From Diplonema papillatum (lineage: Eukaryota; Euglenozoa; Diplonemea; Diplonemida; Diplonemidae), in NCBI GenBank assembly GCA_030068145.1, contig JAPJBO010000086.1, positions 191,001 to 255,000 on the forward strand: a stretch of DNA of 64,000 nt, written 5' to 3'. A program made the position numbers and the translations under genes. The notes under the pieces are model-generated. The model was given only the letters and a program-made list of their open reading frames with translations, was not told the origin of the DNA and did not search any database. Shown here in pieces: positions 8,900 to 20,700 of the stretch. Numbering within the stretch: position 1 is the first letter of the stretch; the number at the start of each line of letters is the position of its first letter.

Positions 8900-10910
8900 A
8901 TGGACGGGGCTAGCCTCCTCTGGGGCCCACCGGCGGCTCCTAAGGCCCAAAGCAGCGGAGACGCTGCACCGAAGAAGGCCGGCGGAGGCGCCGCCGACGC
9001 CGCTGCACCCGCTGCTGCACCCGCTGCTGCACCGGCCCGCAGCCCAGACAAGGCGGAAAAGGATAAGGCGGCGGCCGCCCGCGCGGTCGATACGTTTCCC
9101 GAGCTCGGCCTGGCGCCGTGGCTGGCGGAGACACTCGACGCCGTCGCAATCAGGAAGCCGACCAGAATCCAGTGCGACGCAATCCCGGTGATCCTCAAGG
9201 GCTCGGACGTCTGCGGGACGGCGTGTACCGGCAGCGGCAAAACCGCGGCCTACGCTCTGCCGATCTTGCAGATGCTCTCGAAGGACCCGTACGGCGTGTT
9301 CGCCACCATCATCGCGCCGACCCGCGAAATCGTGATGCAAATCGCAGACCAGTTCAAAGTCTTCGGCAGCACGTTCTCCGTGCACGTCCTGATCATGTAC
9401 GGCGGCGTTGCCAACCAGCCGCAACAGAATGAGTTGTCCCGCCGACCTCCGATCGTGGTAGCCACGCCAGGCAGACTGCGCGACACCTTGATGGTATAGC
9501 TTTCGCTCTCCTCTAAATAAGAACGCAATCCGGCTGGATACCTCAGCCGCACACGCAGCGCGGGGAAAAAACTCTTTTACCTTGATCATCATGTTCACCA
9601 TTCTTGATCACCCCTTCGTTCATCAGCGCGCAAGACCAACCACCAGAAGTCACACGCCAAACTGAGCCCACCTTCATTCACACTTCAAGAAAAGAACGCA
9701 ATCCGGCAGCAGGATACCTCAGCTGCATACGCGAAGAAAACCTTTTTACCTCGATCATCATGTTCACCATCATTGATAACTCCTTATCGTTCATCAGCGC
9801 GCAAGACCCAACCGCCGGAAGTCACACGCTAAACCAAGCCTACCCTTCAGAAAAAAACCCGCATCCTGACAGGTAGACGGCATGCTGAAGTGCTTCAAGA
9901 AGCTGAAATTCTTGGTGCTCGACGAAGCCGACAGACTCCTCGACGACTCGTTCAAGGAGACGATGGACGACATCTTCGACGACCTCAAGCCGCAGACTCG
10001 GCAGCTCCTCCTCTTCTCCGCGACGTTGTCGCACAAAGCCCTCGAGCAAACAGGGGCGCTCGCCCGCATTGGCTGGGACACCAGGAAGTTTGAGGTCGTC
10101 GACACCGGCGAAACCGAGGAAAGCCTCTACACCTCGGCCTCCAACCTGCAGGAGGACTTCATCCTGGTGCCCGCCGCCATCAAGCTCCCATGCCTCGCGC
10201 AGCTCCTGGAAGGTGACCCGGCCGTCCCATGGAAGAGCTGCATGGTCTTCGTCGCGTCGTGCAGGGAGTGCGAAGTGGTGCGGCTGACGCTGCAAGAGCT
10301 CGGCCTCCCCGTCGTGTCCATCAACTCGTTGCTCGAACAGCACCAGCGGACGGAGTCGCTAAACCTGTTCAAGCTGGGCAAGGCGAAGATTCTGGTCGGC
10401 ACCGACGTTGCGTCTCGCGGTTTGGACATTCCGAGGGTCGATCTCGTCCTGAATTACGACGTTCCGAGGTTGTCGAAGACATATGTCCACCGTGCGGGAA
10501 GAACGGCCCGAGCCGGGAGGTCCGGACGGTGCCTCAGTTTGGCGACCGACCAAGACGTGCAGAACGTGCGGCGGATCGAGCAGCACGTCGGGAAGAAGTT
10601 CCGGAAGGTGCAGCTCAACGAGGAGGCGACGACGACCCTTCTCGACCTCACCGTCGCCGCCCGGACCCGGGCCCAGCTTGCCGTCAACCAGAACTTCGGC
10701 GAGCGGCTGCGCGACGCGGAGGACAGCAAACTGCCGCGCGACCTCAAGAAGCAGGCCCGGCAAGAGTCGCAAGACTACATGGCCACGCGCAAACGCAAGC
10801 GAACGAACTCGGCGGCGCCGGCGAAAGCCAACCCCAGCGCCGCTCCTGCGAAACCCGCGCCGAAGAAGAAGAAGGTCGCGAAGGTCAAAAAAGTAGCGAA
10901 GCCGGCGTGA
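8900..10910 (+). CDS. DEAD-box RNA helicase, DDX49/Dbp8 type (2 exons)
   Basis: Exons 8900-9493 and 9873-10910 join in phase 0 (gtatag donor, cctgacag acceptor) and give 543 residues. After an Ala/Pro-rich N-terminus all helicase motifs appear in order: Q motif (IRKPTRIQCDAIP), I (ACTGSGKT), Ia (PTREI), Ib (TPGR), II (VLDEADRLL), III (SAT), IV (MVFVAS), V (GTDVASRGLDIP) and VI (HRAGRTARAG). The C-terminal extension ends in Lys/Ala-rich repeats typical of nucleolar proteins. In yeast, Dbp8 acts in small-subunit rRNA processing; a ribosome-biogenesis role here follows from the family. The ATG at 8900 is the first in frame; an upstream in-frame GTG is not needed. The intron holds a 173-bp tandem duplication, and decayed copies of the last exon follow the gene. 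Confidence 0.93.
9519..9855 (+). repeat. Tandem duplication inside the helicase intron
   Basis: Two diverged copies with a period of about 173 bp start at 9519 and 9692 (aagaacgcaatccgg). They share gatcatcatgttcacca, cgttcatcagcgcgcaagac and agtcacacgc in order. The second copy runs up to the 3' splice site region, so the duplication makes up most of the 379-nt intron. Confidence 0.9.
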
Positions 10911-11029
10911 GAGCTACTGAAGCGGGAAGCGTCAGACTGCTGCAAGAAACAGGTTCGTCAAGAAGCATGAACTTCGTTGTCCAGCCGCAACCGCAAGCCG
11001 AGTTCGGTACCTGCGAAGAGGAAAGAAGT

Positions 11030-12480
11030 GGTCGGAGGAAATTTCGAAGATGCAGCTTAACGAGGAGGCGACGACGACCCTTCTCGACCTCACCGTCGCC
11101 GCTCGGACCCGGGCCCAGCTTGCCGTCAAACAGAACTCCGGCGAGAGGCTGCGCGACGCGGAGGACAGCAAACTGCCGTGCGACCTCGAGAAGCAGGCCC
11201 GGCAAGAGTCGCAGGACTACATGGCCCTTATTTCTTGTGCACCGGATCGGAGATACCCGCCCTTGCCTGGTGCATGCCGTGGGTATGACATGGCCACCCG
11301 CAAACGCAAGCGGACGAACTCGGCGGCGCCGGCGAAACCAACCCCAGCGCCGCTCCTGCGAAACCCGCGCCGAAGAAGAAGAAGGTCGCAAAGATCAAAA
11401 AAGTAGCGAAGCCGGCGTGAGAGCTAACTTACTGAAGCGGGAAGCGCCAGAGACCGGTGCAAGAAACAGGTTCGTCAAGAAGCACGAATTTCATTGCCAG
11501 CCGCAAATGCAAGCCGAATTTGACTCCTGCGAGGGTCACACCGCCGCCGAAGAAGAAGCCGAAGGTGCAGCTCAACGAGGAGGCGACGACGACCCTCCTC
11601 AACCTCACGGTCGCCGCCCGAACCTGAGCCCAGCTTGCCGTCAACCAGAACTCTGGCGAGCGGCTGCGCGACGCGGAGGACAGCAAACTGCCGCGCGACC
11701 TCAAGAAGCAGCCGGCAAGAGTCGCAAGACTACATGGCCACCCGCAAACGCAAGCGGACGAACTCAGCGCCGCCGGCGAAAGCCAACCCCAGCGCCGTTC
11801 CTGCGAAACCCGCGCCGAAGAAGAAGAAGAAGGTCGAAGGTCAAAAAGTAGCGAAGCCGGCGTGATGGCTAACTTACTGAAGCGGGAAGCGTCAGACCGC
11901 TGCAAGAAACAGGTTCGTCAAGAAGCACGAACTTCGTTGCCAGCCGCAAACGCAAGCCGATTTTGATACCTGTGCGAGTCGCTCCTCCGCCGAAGAAGAA
12001 GTAGTCAGGAAGAAATTTTGAAAGTGCAGCTCCTCGAGGAGGCGACGTCCCTCCTCGACCTCACCGTCGCCGGCCCGGACCCGGGAAGGCTCGGAACTGG
12101 CATAAGCCATTCAGAGTGCCCCGGCTGAACCCTGAACGAAGAAGAAGATCAAAGGTAGAAGAAAGCGAAAAGCCTTTTCCGCTCGTTTTACCAGGTCCGC
12201 CTACGTCGTGGCAGGTGGTGGAAACGCGCCGACCGAGATTCAGCTTGCTCCCGATGATTGACGGGTTGTCGGGCCGCCGGTGGCAAACGTTACCGGGAGC
12301 TGGTGACGACAGTTCATTCGTACGTCAGCATCAGAGTCCTGGCTTGCGCGTTTCCGCCGGGCGGTCAAGAATAAGAATCAGGATCAGGATCAGGATCAGC
12401 AGACAGCCCCAGAACTGGGAGGCGGACCGATGCCTCGGTTTGGCGACTGATCTGGCTTGCGAATGTGCAGAGTTTCTGCA
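11030..12480 (+). pseudogene. Decayed tandem echoes of the helicase 3' end
   Basis: Copies of the helicase C-terminal coding sequence plus 3' flank start near 11050, 11565 and 12021, marked by acgaggaggcgacg (gene at about 10617). Each continues through the Lys-rich tail and the following aacaggttcgtcaagaagca flank, so the duplicated unit is about 440-515 bp. The first copy has a foreign insertion of about 65 bp near 11225-11290, the second has frameshifts, and the third is short. A further weak match near 12422-12475 resembles the motif-VI region (cctcggtttggcgact). None could make a helicase. Shared flank shows the duplication was genomic, not from mature mRNA. Confidence 0.88.
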
Positions 12481-13263
12481 ATGCTAAGACTCGACCATCC
12501 CGTCCTCCAGGGCCGAGAGCATTTTCTGCGGCGAAGCTCTTGGTGGCTCGGGTCGCTTTGCGGTATTCTGCTTCGTGACTTGTTTTGGTCATTGTTTCTG
12601 TCTGATCGCCGGGAGAATTTGGCAGGGAGCGGATGATGTCGGTTATTATCATCACCTTCTGCTGCGGACTTTAACATACGGTGTGATATCTGATTCGTGT
12701 AGCCCACAACTGTAAAAAAACCAAAACAAAAACGGCCCAGCCTAGGAGCGCGCTTTGCCTTGTGCGTTATCTGTTTTCGCGTGTTTTCGCCAACCGCCCT
12801 GCTGCATCCCTTGCTCCGTGCAGCTTCTAGCTTTATATCAACAATCATGTATCTCGCCGTCCACAAAAGACTGTTTTTGTCCCCTTGCTCCGCATTCCAA
12901 ACTGAAACAAAATATTCGACCGCAGGGTTCAATTAAGTAACTTCGAGCTCATGTTTGAGAATAGATCGAGGAAGCGACGTCCCCAATGCCTCCATTCACT
13001 AATACCTGGCGTAACTCCTGTTTGCTTGGCTGTACTATGAAACCACCCACTAGATGGTTCGATGGGTCTTTCGCCTCCAAAACCAGCTTTGACGAGGTTG
13101 TCCCGGCGCGAGCTCCTGGGCTGTGTGGATGCTTGAGAGGAGCTGACAGCTTCCCAATCCTCTGGGTTTCGTGTCGACAGAAATACTAGAAAATAGGCAG
13201 TCACGCGTCATGAGCATGGAAAGCCAACGGCAAAGGCAACGGTTCCACAAAACAGACCTGAAC
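12481..13263. other. Spacer between helicase echoes and the sulfotransferase locus
   Basis: No gene supported. The sequence is moderate to low GC, with no domain, RNA gene or clear repeat recognised. Confidence 0.4.
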
Positions 13264-13708
13264 GCTATTGACGCACGAAAGCGAAAAGCGCCGCGACTAA
13301 GCGAAAACTGAAGGGATTCTCCTGAAGTGAGCACCATAGGAGGGGGCGGGCGGCGCACTGCTCGTGGGAGGGGGAGATCCATGCGAGGAGCGCATGTCGT
13401 CGCCGCCTGCTCGATCGCGGCCGCCGCGCTGCTGATCGTCCCGTTTTCGTGCGCCGGCTGCCGCCTCGCGTGGAACCCCAGCCCGAATGGGGAAGGAGAC
13501 GGGCATGCGGCACCGGCGGCCCACACCACGGAGATCGCGGTGACGGTGCTGCCTTCGGAGTCGGTGTGCGCGGCGCCGGGGGCTGCCTTCCGGATCCTGG
13601 ACAGGGCGCACGCCCCGAACCCGCGCCGAGAGCGGCTGGCCCGTGAGTACTCGCTGCCCGGCGGCGTGCGGTTCTCGGGGCCGATGCTGCCGCCGTTCGG
13701 GTTCCACC
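13264..13708 (+). pseudogene. Truncated 5' copy of the sulfotransferase gene
   Basis: A direct copy, offset by about 446-452 bp, of 13716-14160. It includes promoter-proximal sequence (accataggagggggcgggcgg, gggagggggagatcc), an ATG at 13381, the signal anchor and about 100 codons up to FSGPMLPPFGF. After that it breaks into the repeated upstream flank (cgattgacacacgaaaact), and the frame ends at 13776 without the sulfotransferase core. It could still be transcribed as a short membrane-anchored or secreted peptide because the 5' region is nearly intact. The high identity to the full gene implies a young duplication. Confidence 0.9.
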
Positions 13709-13826
13709 TGTTGGCGATTGACACACGAAAACTAAGCGAAACTGAAGGGATACCCTCAGAGGTACTTCTGAAGTAAACACCATAGGAGGGGGCGGGCGGA
13801 GCACTGCTCATGGGAGGGGGAGATCC

Positions 13827-15787
13827 ATGCGGGGATCGCATGTCGTCGCCGCCTGCTCGATCGCGGCTGCCGCGCTGCTGATCGTCCCGTTATCGTGCGC
13901 CGGCGAGCACGGCTGCCGCCTCGCGTGGAACCGGAGCCCAAGTGGGGAAGGAGACGGGCAGGCGGCACCACCGACCCACGACGCGGAAGACGCGGTGACG
14001 GTGCTGCCGTCGGAGTGGGTGTGCGCGGCGCCGGGGGCTGCCTTCCGGATCCTGGACAGGGCGCACGCCCCGAACCCGCGCCGAGAGCGGCTGGCCCGTG
14101 AGTACTCGCTGCCCGGCGGCGTGCGGTTCTCGGGGCCGATGCTGCCGCCGTTCGGGTTCGAGGTCCGCGGCGCCTTTGACACGCCGTTCAGCGCCGCCAT
14201 GCGCGCGGCGCCCGCGACGCGCGGCGCGCCGACCGGCGCCGCCGCCCTCCGCCTCGCCCGCAGCTGGGGGCTCCCCGACCAGTGGAACGCCCGGCACCAC
14301 CCGACACACTTCATCCTCGGCCCACCCAAGTCGGGCACTACATTCCTCTCCCAGTGCTACGCCAGCGGCGCCGTGTCGGGGCACCCCCGCGTGAAGCCGT
14401 ACCCCCCGGCCTGGAAGCGGTGGCCCGTCGGCCGGCACGACAACGGCGAGCCGGAAGAAGGGCTGACGATCACGCAATACAACGGCGTCCAGGTGTGTGA
14501 ACGCAAACCGCGAGAGCAATCTTTTTAGTACTAACAATCTTGCGGGTTGCCCTTTAATGTGTTGTGCAGCGTGTTTTGATAGTTGATCAGAATTCCTTAC
14601 CTGAATATGCAGGGTACATACAAGTGGGAAAACGATCACCCGGCACGCACAAACAAAACGAAGCGCCTGTCTTTTTTGATAGTACAGTTGTACTGACGGA
14701 ACATTTCCGGGTTGTACATGAAAGAGAAAACAGAAGCCAGAAAACGAAAAGAAAGTGCTCACAGGATCTCCCCCATGGTGGAGGTTATAGCCTGTACACG
14801 CGAAGAACAAACAGTCTTCTGTAGAAGCTACAGGCGTTATCCTATTTTCAGTCATAAGCTTATAGCACATACCCACAGTCGTGGAACCGAACGGGTTTCA
14901 GGCGGTTCAGCATAGGTAAGGAACCCCACGTGTACATGAGGGTACCACGATGGGACCGCATGGAGTACTACCGCGTCTTCGAAGGGTATCCTCCAGTGGA
15001 GCCCGAGTCGAAGGATTGGACCGTGATGGATGGGTCCCCCGTCTACCTGATGCTGCCTCGGGTGGCGGAACGGGTGTTTGAAGATCACTGCTCGAATCTG
15101 GAGAAGCTGCGGTTCGTCGTCGGGTGGCGCGGCGGGCTTGCCCGCGCCTTCAGCCACTTCGCGATGTTCGCCGCTTGGGGGAGCGTGAACGCCAGCCATT
15201 TCATTGACAGGCTGCGCTTCGAGCGGTCGATATGGGACCGCGACGCTGCTTGTACCGTGCTGATCGATAACCCGGACGCGATCCTCGACATGCCGCGGCT
15301 CAGGCTCCGGTTCGTGCTGCAGCACTGCTTCGTCGAGACGGAGGCACCGCCCGGCGACCAGTCGTTCTTCGGCCAGTCTCTGCCCGTCGTGGGGCTCCGG
15401 TACTGGCTGCACTTCTTCCCCGCGAAGCACTTCACCGTCATCCGCACCGCCGCCTTGGAAACCCGCGACCCGCACCACACCGCGAACATCCTGGCGGCCG
15501 CGTTCAATCTGACGGCCACGCGCGGCCCGTGCCCGGGCGGCGCCGGCTGGGGGCCGTCGTCGACGTGCGCCGGAGAGCACGAGTGGGACGATATCTACGA
15601 TAGCTGCACGGATGCCAAGGGGACGGGAGCCCGTCGGCCGGCGTCGTTTTCGTGGTACAGCTCGAAGTTGGGCATCGTCAGGGGCAGCCGCGAGGAGCGG
15701 AAGCCGTTTCGCGAGCTCTTCGCTAGGTACGACGACCTCATGCTCAAGCTCGTCCGCAGATTCGGCGTCCGGCTCGTCGAGAAGTGA
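13827..15787 (+). CDS. Sulfotransferase, type II membrane protein (2 exons)
   Basis: Exon 1 is 13827-14492 (donor gtgtgt) and exon 2 probably 14921-15787 (acceptor gtaag, phase 0), about 510 residues; the acceptor is the least certain point. Residues 6-25 form a hydrophobic N-terminal anchor (VVAACSIAAAALLIVPLSC), which suits a Golgi-lumen enzyme. The 5'-phosphosulfate-binding loop is FILGPPKSGTTFL near residue 170, with the Lys-Ser/Gly-Thr-Thr signature. The 3'-phosphate region GWRGGLARAFSHF near residues 290-300 matches the R...RA.SH motif of carbohydrate sulfotransferases. The enzyme would transfer sulfate from PAPS to a sugar acceptor; the acceptor is unknown. Partial copies of this gene lie on both sides. 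The intron contains two dispersed repeat families. Confidence 0.82.
14526..14840. repeat. Dispersed repeats filling the sulfotransferase intron
   Basis: Positions 14530-14600 (cttgcgggttgcccttt, gtgttgtgcag, gttgatcagaattcc) recur at 26325-26405 and, in part, at 30855-30930 (ggtcgatcagtgttcctgacc, gtaaatacaagtgggagaac). Positions 14697-14830 recur at 8045-8160. The intron therefore appears to be assembled from mobile or amplified repeats. Confidence 0.8.
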
Positions 15788-15822
15788 GGCGGCATGTGTT
15801 GTTTGGCGCCCGGGTAGCAGTG

Positions 15823-16160
15823 AACGTGGAAGAACGGGTCTTTGAAGGTCGCTGCTCGAATCTGAAGAAGCTGCGGCTCGTCGTAGGGTGCCGCGGCGGG
15901 CTGGCCCGCGCTTTCAGCCACTTCGCAATGTTGGAGCGTGATCGCCAGCCACTTCGTTGACGATATCTACGATAGCTGCACGGACGCCAAGGGGACGGGG
16001 TCCCGTCCCCTTGGCAACCGTCGTTTTCGTGGTACAGCTCCAAGTTGGGCATCGCTAGGGGTAGCCGCAAGCCGTTTCGCGAGCTCTTCGCTAGGTACGA
16101 CGACCTCATGCTCAAGGTCGTCCGCCGATTCGGCGTCCGGCTCGTCGAGAAGTGAGGCGG
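15823..16160 (+). pseudogene. Internally deleted 3' copy of the sulfotransferase gene
   Basis: The copy starts like exon 2 near 15064 (gaacgggtctttgaaggtcgctgctcg), includes the RAFSHF region, then loses the counterpart of about 15202-15588 and resumes at the cgatatctacgatagctgc segment. It runs through the same last codons and TGA (ctcgtcgagaagtgaggcgg) into a matching 3' flank. At 15986-16015 it has gained a perfect palindrome with 14-bp arms (GCCAAGGGGACGGG). It lies downstream of the parent in the same orientation, so it looks like a tandem unit with internal loss. Confidence 0.88.
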
Positions 16161-17703
16161 CAGCGGACTACTGCTTGGTGCCCGGTAGAACGTGGACAGA
16201 AAGCATTCCGTGTGCCGCCAAAAGGGCCTTTCCTCAGCCGAAGGCAACGGACGGCGGTCATGGAAAGTGACTACCTGAGCGATGCCTGTGAAGAAGTGAT
16301 GAACGTTTCCTTCATAAAGGGATGAGGAGGGAGGAGGAAGAACCCGGTTCATCGTGAACTTGCCACTAGCTTCCGGTGACGTCGTCACGAGTTGCACCGT
16401 ACCGAAACGCAGTGTGATACTCATTTGCGTGCAAATGCTAACGCAACACGAGCGAGTGTCCGGTGAAGTCCCTCCCAAATACCACCCAACCAACAGCTGC
16501 GAACGGCATTGCAATTCCAATACCGGACGCTAGCGCCGGCATGAGCAAGCATGCCACAACCGTACCCGAAAGACAAGAGGGGAGAAATGTTTCGTGCTCT
16601 GTTAGGGCGTCTCTAGGCAAGTAGCTTCCAGGGGAAGTAAAATTCCCATCATCAGCTGCTTGGCGCCCGCGAGGAATATCGAACAGGCATTCCAAAAAAA
16701 AAAAAAAAAAACATCCGAAAACGACGAGTTAAAACTCAAAACCACTCGTTTCTGCCGTTTTTTATCGAGGCGCACAGCTCTGAAACCAAGCGCCTCCAAA
16801 GGAGTGGCTGCAGACTTTTTTGTCAAGAGAAAGGAAGCGGGGGATGGCTGGGGAGAAGGTGAAGATCGCTCTGCGGCAATCACGGAACGCTAAGCCGGTC
16901 CATCCCCTCCTGATAGACGCTGATGTGATATTCTGAGGTAAGCGTAGCGCGTACGTGTGTATGAGGACCCACATGCAGTGGTGCACCACAGGATGGTGCG
17001 TATGGGTAAGAATGCAGAATATCTGCAGCGAGAATGCAGGCCTAGTCACTATTTCGCCTTTTGTCTATGAGAACACACAGCAAGTGGGAGAGGCCGGAAT
17101 ACGGCGGACAACCCAGGGGGCTGCGGAAGTCCCAGGGGGCCGCGGAGGCCCCCGTGATGTCTTGCTGAACCTCTATCACTTCTACTTTTTGCCAGGACAA
17201 AAGTATACTCGGAAAAAAACAACAACAAAGAAAAACCCACCCACAAACACAACGACGTGACCATAACCTTTTTGTTTCATTCGTCACGTACCGCCGTCGC
17301 CTTGTGTCCTTCAGCTGGATACCTGGCCGATAAACCAACGATCTACGAAGCAGATCGAAGGAGAAAGGAAAAATAACTCGTTTTTCTTTTTCTAAAGGAC
17401 AACAGGAAAAAATTGCATTCATCCCGAATCTGATATATACCTTGTTTGTGTCCAACTCCCTGTCTCTTTCTCTCCCCTATCCAATCGCAAACAAACACGG
17501 AGGCTCGTAGAGTCTATCTACAAAAGAAAGGGAGACAGTGCGTGGAAACTTCAGCTGCGGATCGTTTGACAGCATTCGCGCGAGCTGGGTCCACCTGAGT
17601 GTCCAACGCGCAGAAGAAAATATAGAGAAGTCTTCGAATCCACCCGCCCCCTATTCAACGAAGCTACGCATTTTTTTTAGAGTTCGGGTCACCTGCTTGA
17701 AGC
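16161..17703. other. Spacer upstream of the four-exon unknown gene
   Basis: No supported gene. About 16445-16590 matches 30700-30830 (cggtgaag, accacccaac, cacaaccgtaTctgaaa-like words), marking another dispersed repeat family. A T-run followed by AG at about 17672-17680, 24 nt before the ATG at 17704, could be a splice or trans-splice acceptor; this is inference. Confidence 0.45.
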
Positions 17704-20700
17704 ATGGACCGCGTCCTCCGGTTCTTGGTGGCGAACAAGGCGAAACCAGGCGGGCTGTTCAACATCGTGGGGTTCGACGTGAAGGTGAAGGATGACCGGG
17801 AGGAGGAGCTGGACTTCGAGCTCGAGGAGTTGCTGGGGAGGTTCGAGGGGGACTGGCTGAGCGTGGACTGGAACGAGGAGTGCAGCGCGACAGGGTGCTT
17901 AGGGCGGCCGCGGCGCGACGCGTTCGCCGACGGGACGAAAGGCTCGCGGTTCCTCGCGTTCATGCAGGCACAGATGGCGCGGCCGAGGTTCAAGCCCGCG
18001 TCCCCGTCAGAAGCCGGCTGCCTGGGCGGCGAGGCTGAGCTCGCCGTCCCCCCAGCCATCGCGCCGCCGCGCCCGCGCAAGCCGTCCCTAAACCTCCTCA
18101 CCACCCTCCGCGCCGGCGTCACCAACCTCAGCGGCCGGTCCTCAACCGCCCCGACGCCCCTGTGCGCCCTGGTGGACGTGCAGAGGCTGCTGGCCAGCAT
18201 CTCTCGCTTCGAAAAAGCGGTCAATGCGAGCGTCAACGAGCACGACCTCATCACGCATGTCCCCGTGCTCGACCGGAAAAGCGTCGACGACGCGACCACG
18301 GTGTACACGCACATGATGGCTGCCTTCCACGATGTCAGATACAAGCAGAAGTACGGCCACACCAAAATCGACCAGAAGCAACCGCCGCTTTTACCTGGTA
18401 TGTCTCTCGGCACGCAGCTCGTTGAACCCGGACAAAGCCTGCAGGGATAAACCAGCGCTAGCTTTGAATTGTTCTCCCCCGACATCGACGAGCGTTCTCA
18501 GCACCAGGCGGCGTAGAAAGAAGCGTACCCGAAACGCGACGATTGGGCCGAAAAACGCGATGCACACGACACTACACGAGTAATCGCGAGGTAGCAGCTC
18601 AGATTGCCGCCAAACTTTCACTTCACACAAGGCGGTCTTAGGCCCCCTGCGCGTAATAGGGACGCTCAACCTCTTCCTCTAACTGATTCGTATTATTTGG
18701 GGCATCTCTCACCCTTTCCACTACCCAACTCCGATCCGCTCCAACCCGAGACTTTATAGCACCGAAGTTTCAATCGAAAAACATCCCCTTCAGGACACCC
18801 TGTGCCGTCGTACTTCGCAAACGTCGTTGACCAGTCGATACATCGTCGCAAAGTGCTTTCGATGGCAGGCCTCCGGAATTTGGTGGCGCATGGTGCCCAA
18901 ATCTACAAAGAGCTCAAGGACGCAGCATTCGTCAGCAACCCCTCTCACTACGGCCCGGACGCCGGCATCAACAACATGAGAAAGCTGACAGGTAACGTCG
19001 TAGACCTCGACACATGCGTATGCTTTTCGCCGCGGTCTTCTTTTTCTCGAGTGGGATAAACACGCAGTCTTTTTCCCTCCGAGGTTCTATTGTCGCAAAC
19101 GAATCCCCGTGTGCAGACGGCGGTGCCCACGGCACACGGCACCAAGCATCCATGCGGAGCATCAAGCTCGTGCCACACAAACACACATCATCGCACACAC
19201 ACGTATCAGGTTACCACACAACGCACATACACCCTCTCCGGTAGCTCCGGTCCGCTGACCTCCGCGGCCTTTGAAAAGTTCCAAACCCTCACTGTCGTTT
19301 CTCTCCACTCTCTCTCTCTCTCTCTCCGCATGTGATACGAAGAAGCTAGGTTCGTCACGGCAGCCGTCCCAGTGAAGGGAAATAAAAGTGGTATCAAGCA
19401 GCGCTTGGGAATGGGACATATCTTACAACCGCCTCCTCGAAGCGACCAATTCTTTGTGTTAACAGCGCATTGTTGGTACTATACATTCGTAGTTGGCAGC
19501 GTACTACATGAAACTTACCAAAGCAGGTGAGTTCCGCTAGCACAAACCAACACACAATTGGTACCAGACAACCCACGTGTCATCAAAACTTCCGCAGCTC
19601 ACCCCGCAGTGCAACTTACTGAGCGAACCAAGATATTGAGCCCTCCGTACCAAAAGAACGCCCTCAGGCAACTGACTGAGCGAATTTTGCCGGAAACACA
19701 CAATTATCTCCTTTCGTCGAAACAGGTTTTGCGACCGTCCGACGGGCTGACGATGAAGGCGATCAACGCCGTGAACGAAAAGCAAGGTCTCCCTGTGTGG
19801 TCACGGTTCGATAGCTTCGGAACGTCAGACCAAGCATACGACATCGCCGAGAACGCCGCGTCGTCGCTGCTGGAAGAGTTCAGCCGCCAGCATAATTTGA
19901 CGGATGCCCAAGCCAAAGCCCGCAAGGTGCATCACTCGCTGATGAGGCGCCCGGTGCCTGTTGCGAAGAGCAACAGTGACCGGGGCAAGTGGCCCTTGTG
20001 GCACTACGTGAACGTCGGGCAGGACTCTTTTCATTGCAACGTTCCTTGCATGGCAGACGTCAACGGTGCTCTGCTGAAGGTAGCGTTTTTTCTGTTGTTA
20101 TCGCATTTTGCGCAGGAAAACCCCACAGCCTCAATGGTCAACCGGAGACCCTAAAACACCGAACCTCTAAACCACAATAAACGCTAGAAAAGCCATCAAA
20201 CCGCGGTTACGGACACAGAAAACCTTTTTCCGAGAAGAACTCGGGGCCGAACTCAAGAGTTTCGCGGCTCCAAAACATGGGGCAACCTGGAACTCCTCGT
20301 GACGGTTTTGTAATGCATATCCACTGCAAAACGTTGACCTTTTTTGGTGTCTATCAAATGCAATTTGTCAAGAGAGCGCACCTCACTCCCGTTAGATGAG
20401 CAAAACAGTCCCGTTCCGCAGTACGCGCTTAGCTTTAACCCTCAGGACAGGAGGCTTATCACTCATTCCACGAAAACGTGTCACAGATTTTGCTTCCTCA
20501 TATCCGACATGTTCAGGTCAAATTTTGAGCAAAATTCGGAAATTTTTTTTGGGATGGAAAGAGCTATCCACGGCAAGTATCGGCACCTTTTTGGAACTCG
20601 ATATAGCCAAGAATCTGACCCCCAGATGGCACTTTAGACGTTTTTGGGCCGATTTTCGGTCCTCAAAAAAAACACTCCTAGCAGGAATCGAACCAAGCAC

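Noticed and set aside
8900-8960. Start of the helicase at the GTG at 8840
   Set aside because: A non-ATG start is not needed; the first in-frame ATG at 8900 leaves the full helicase core.
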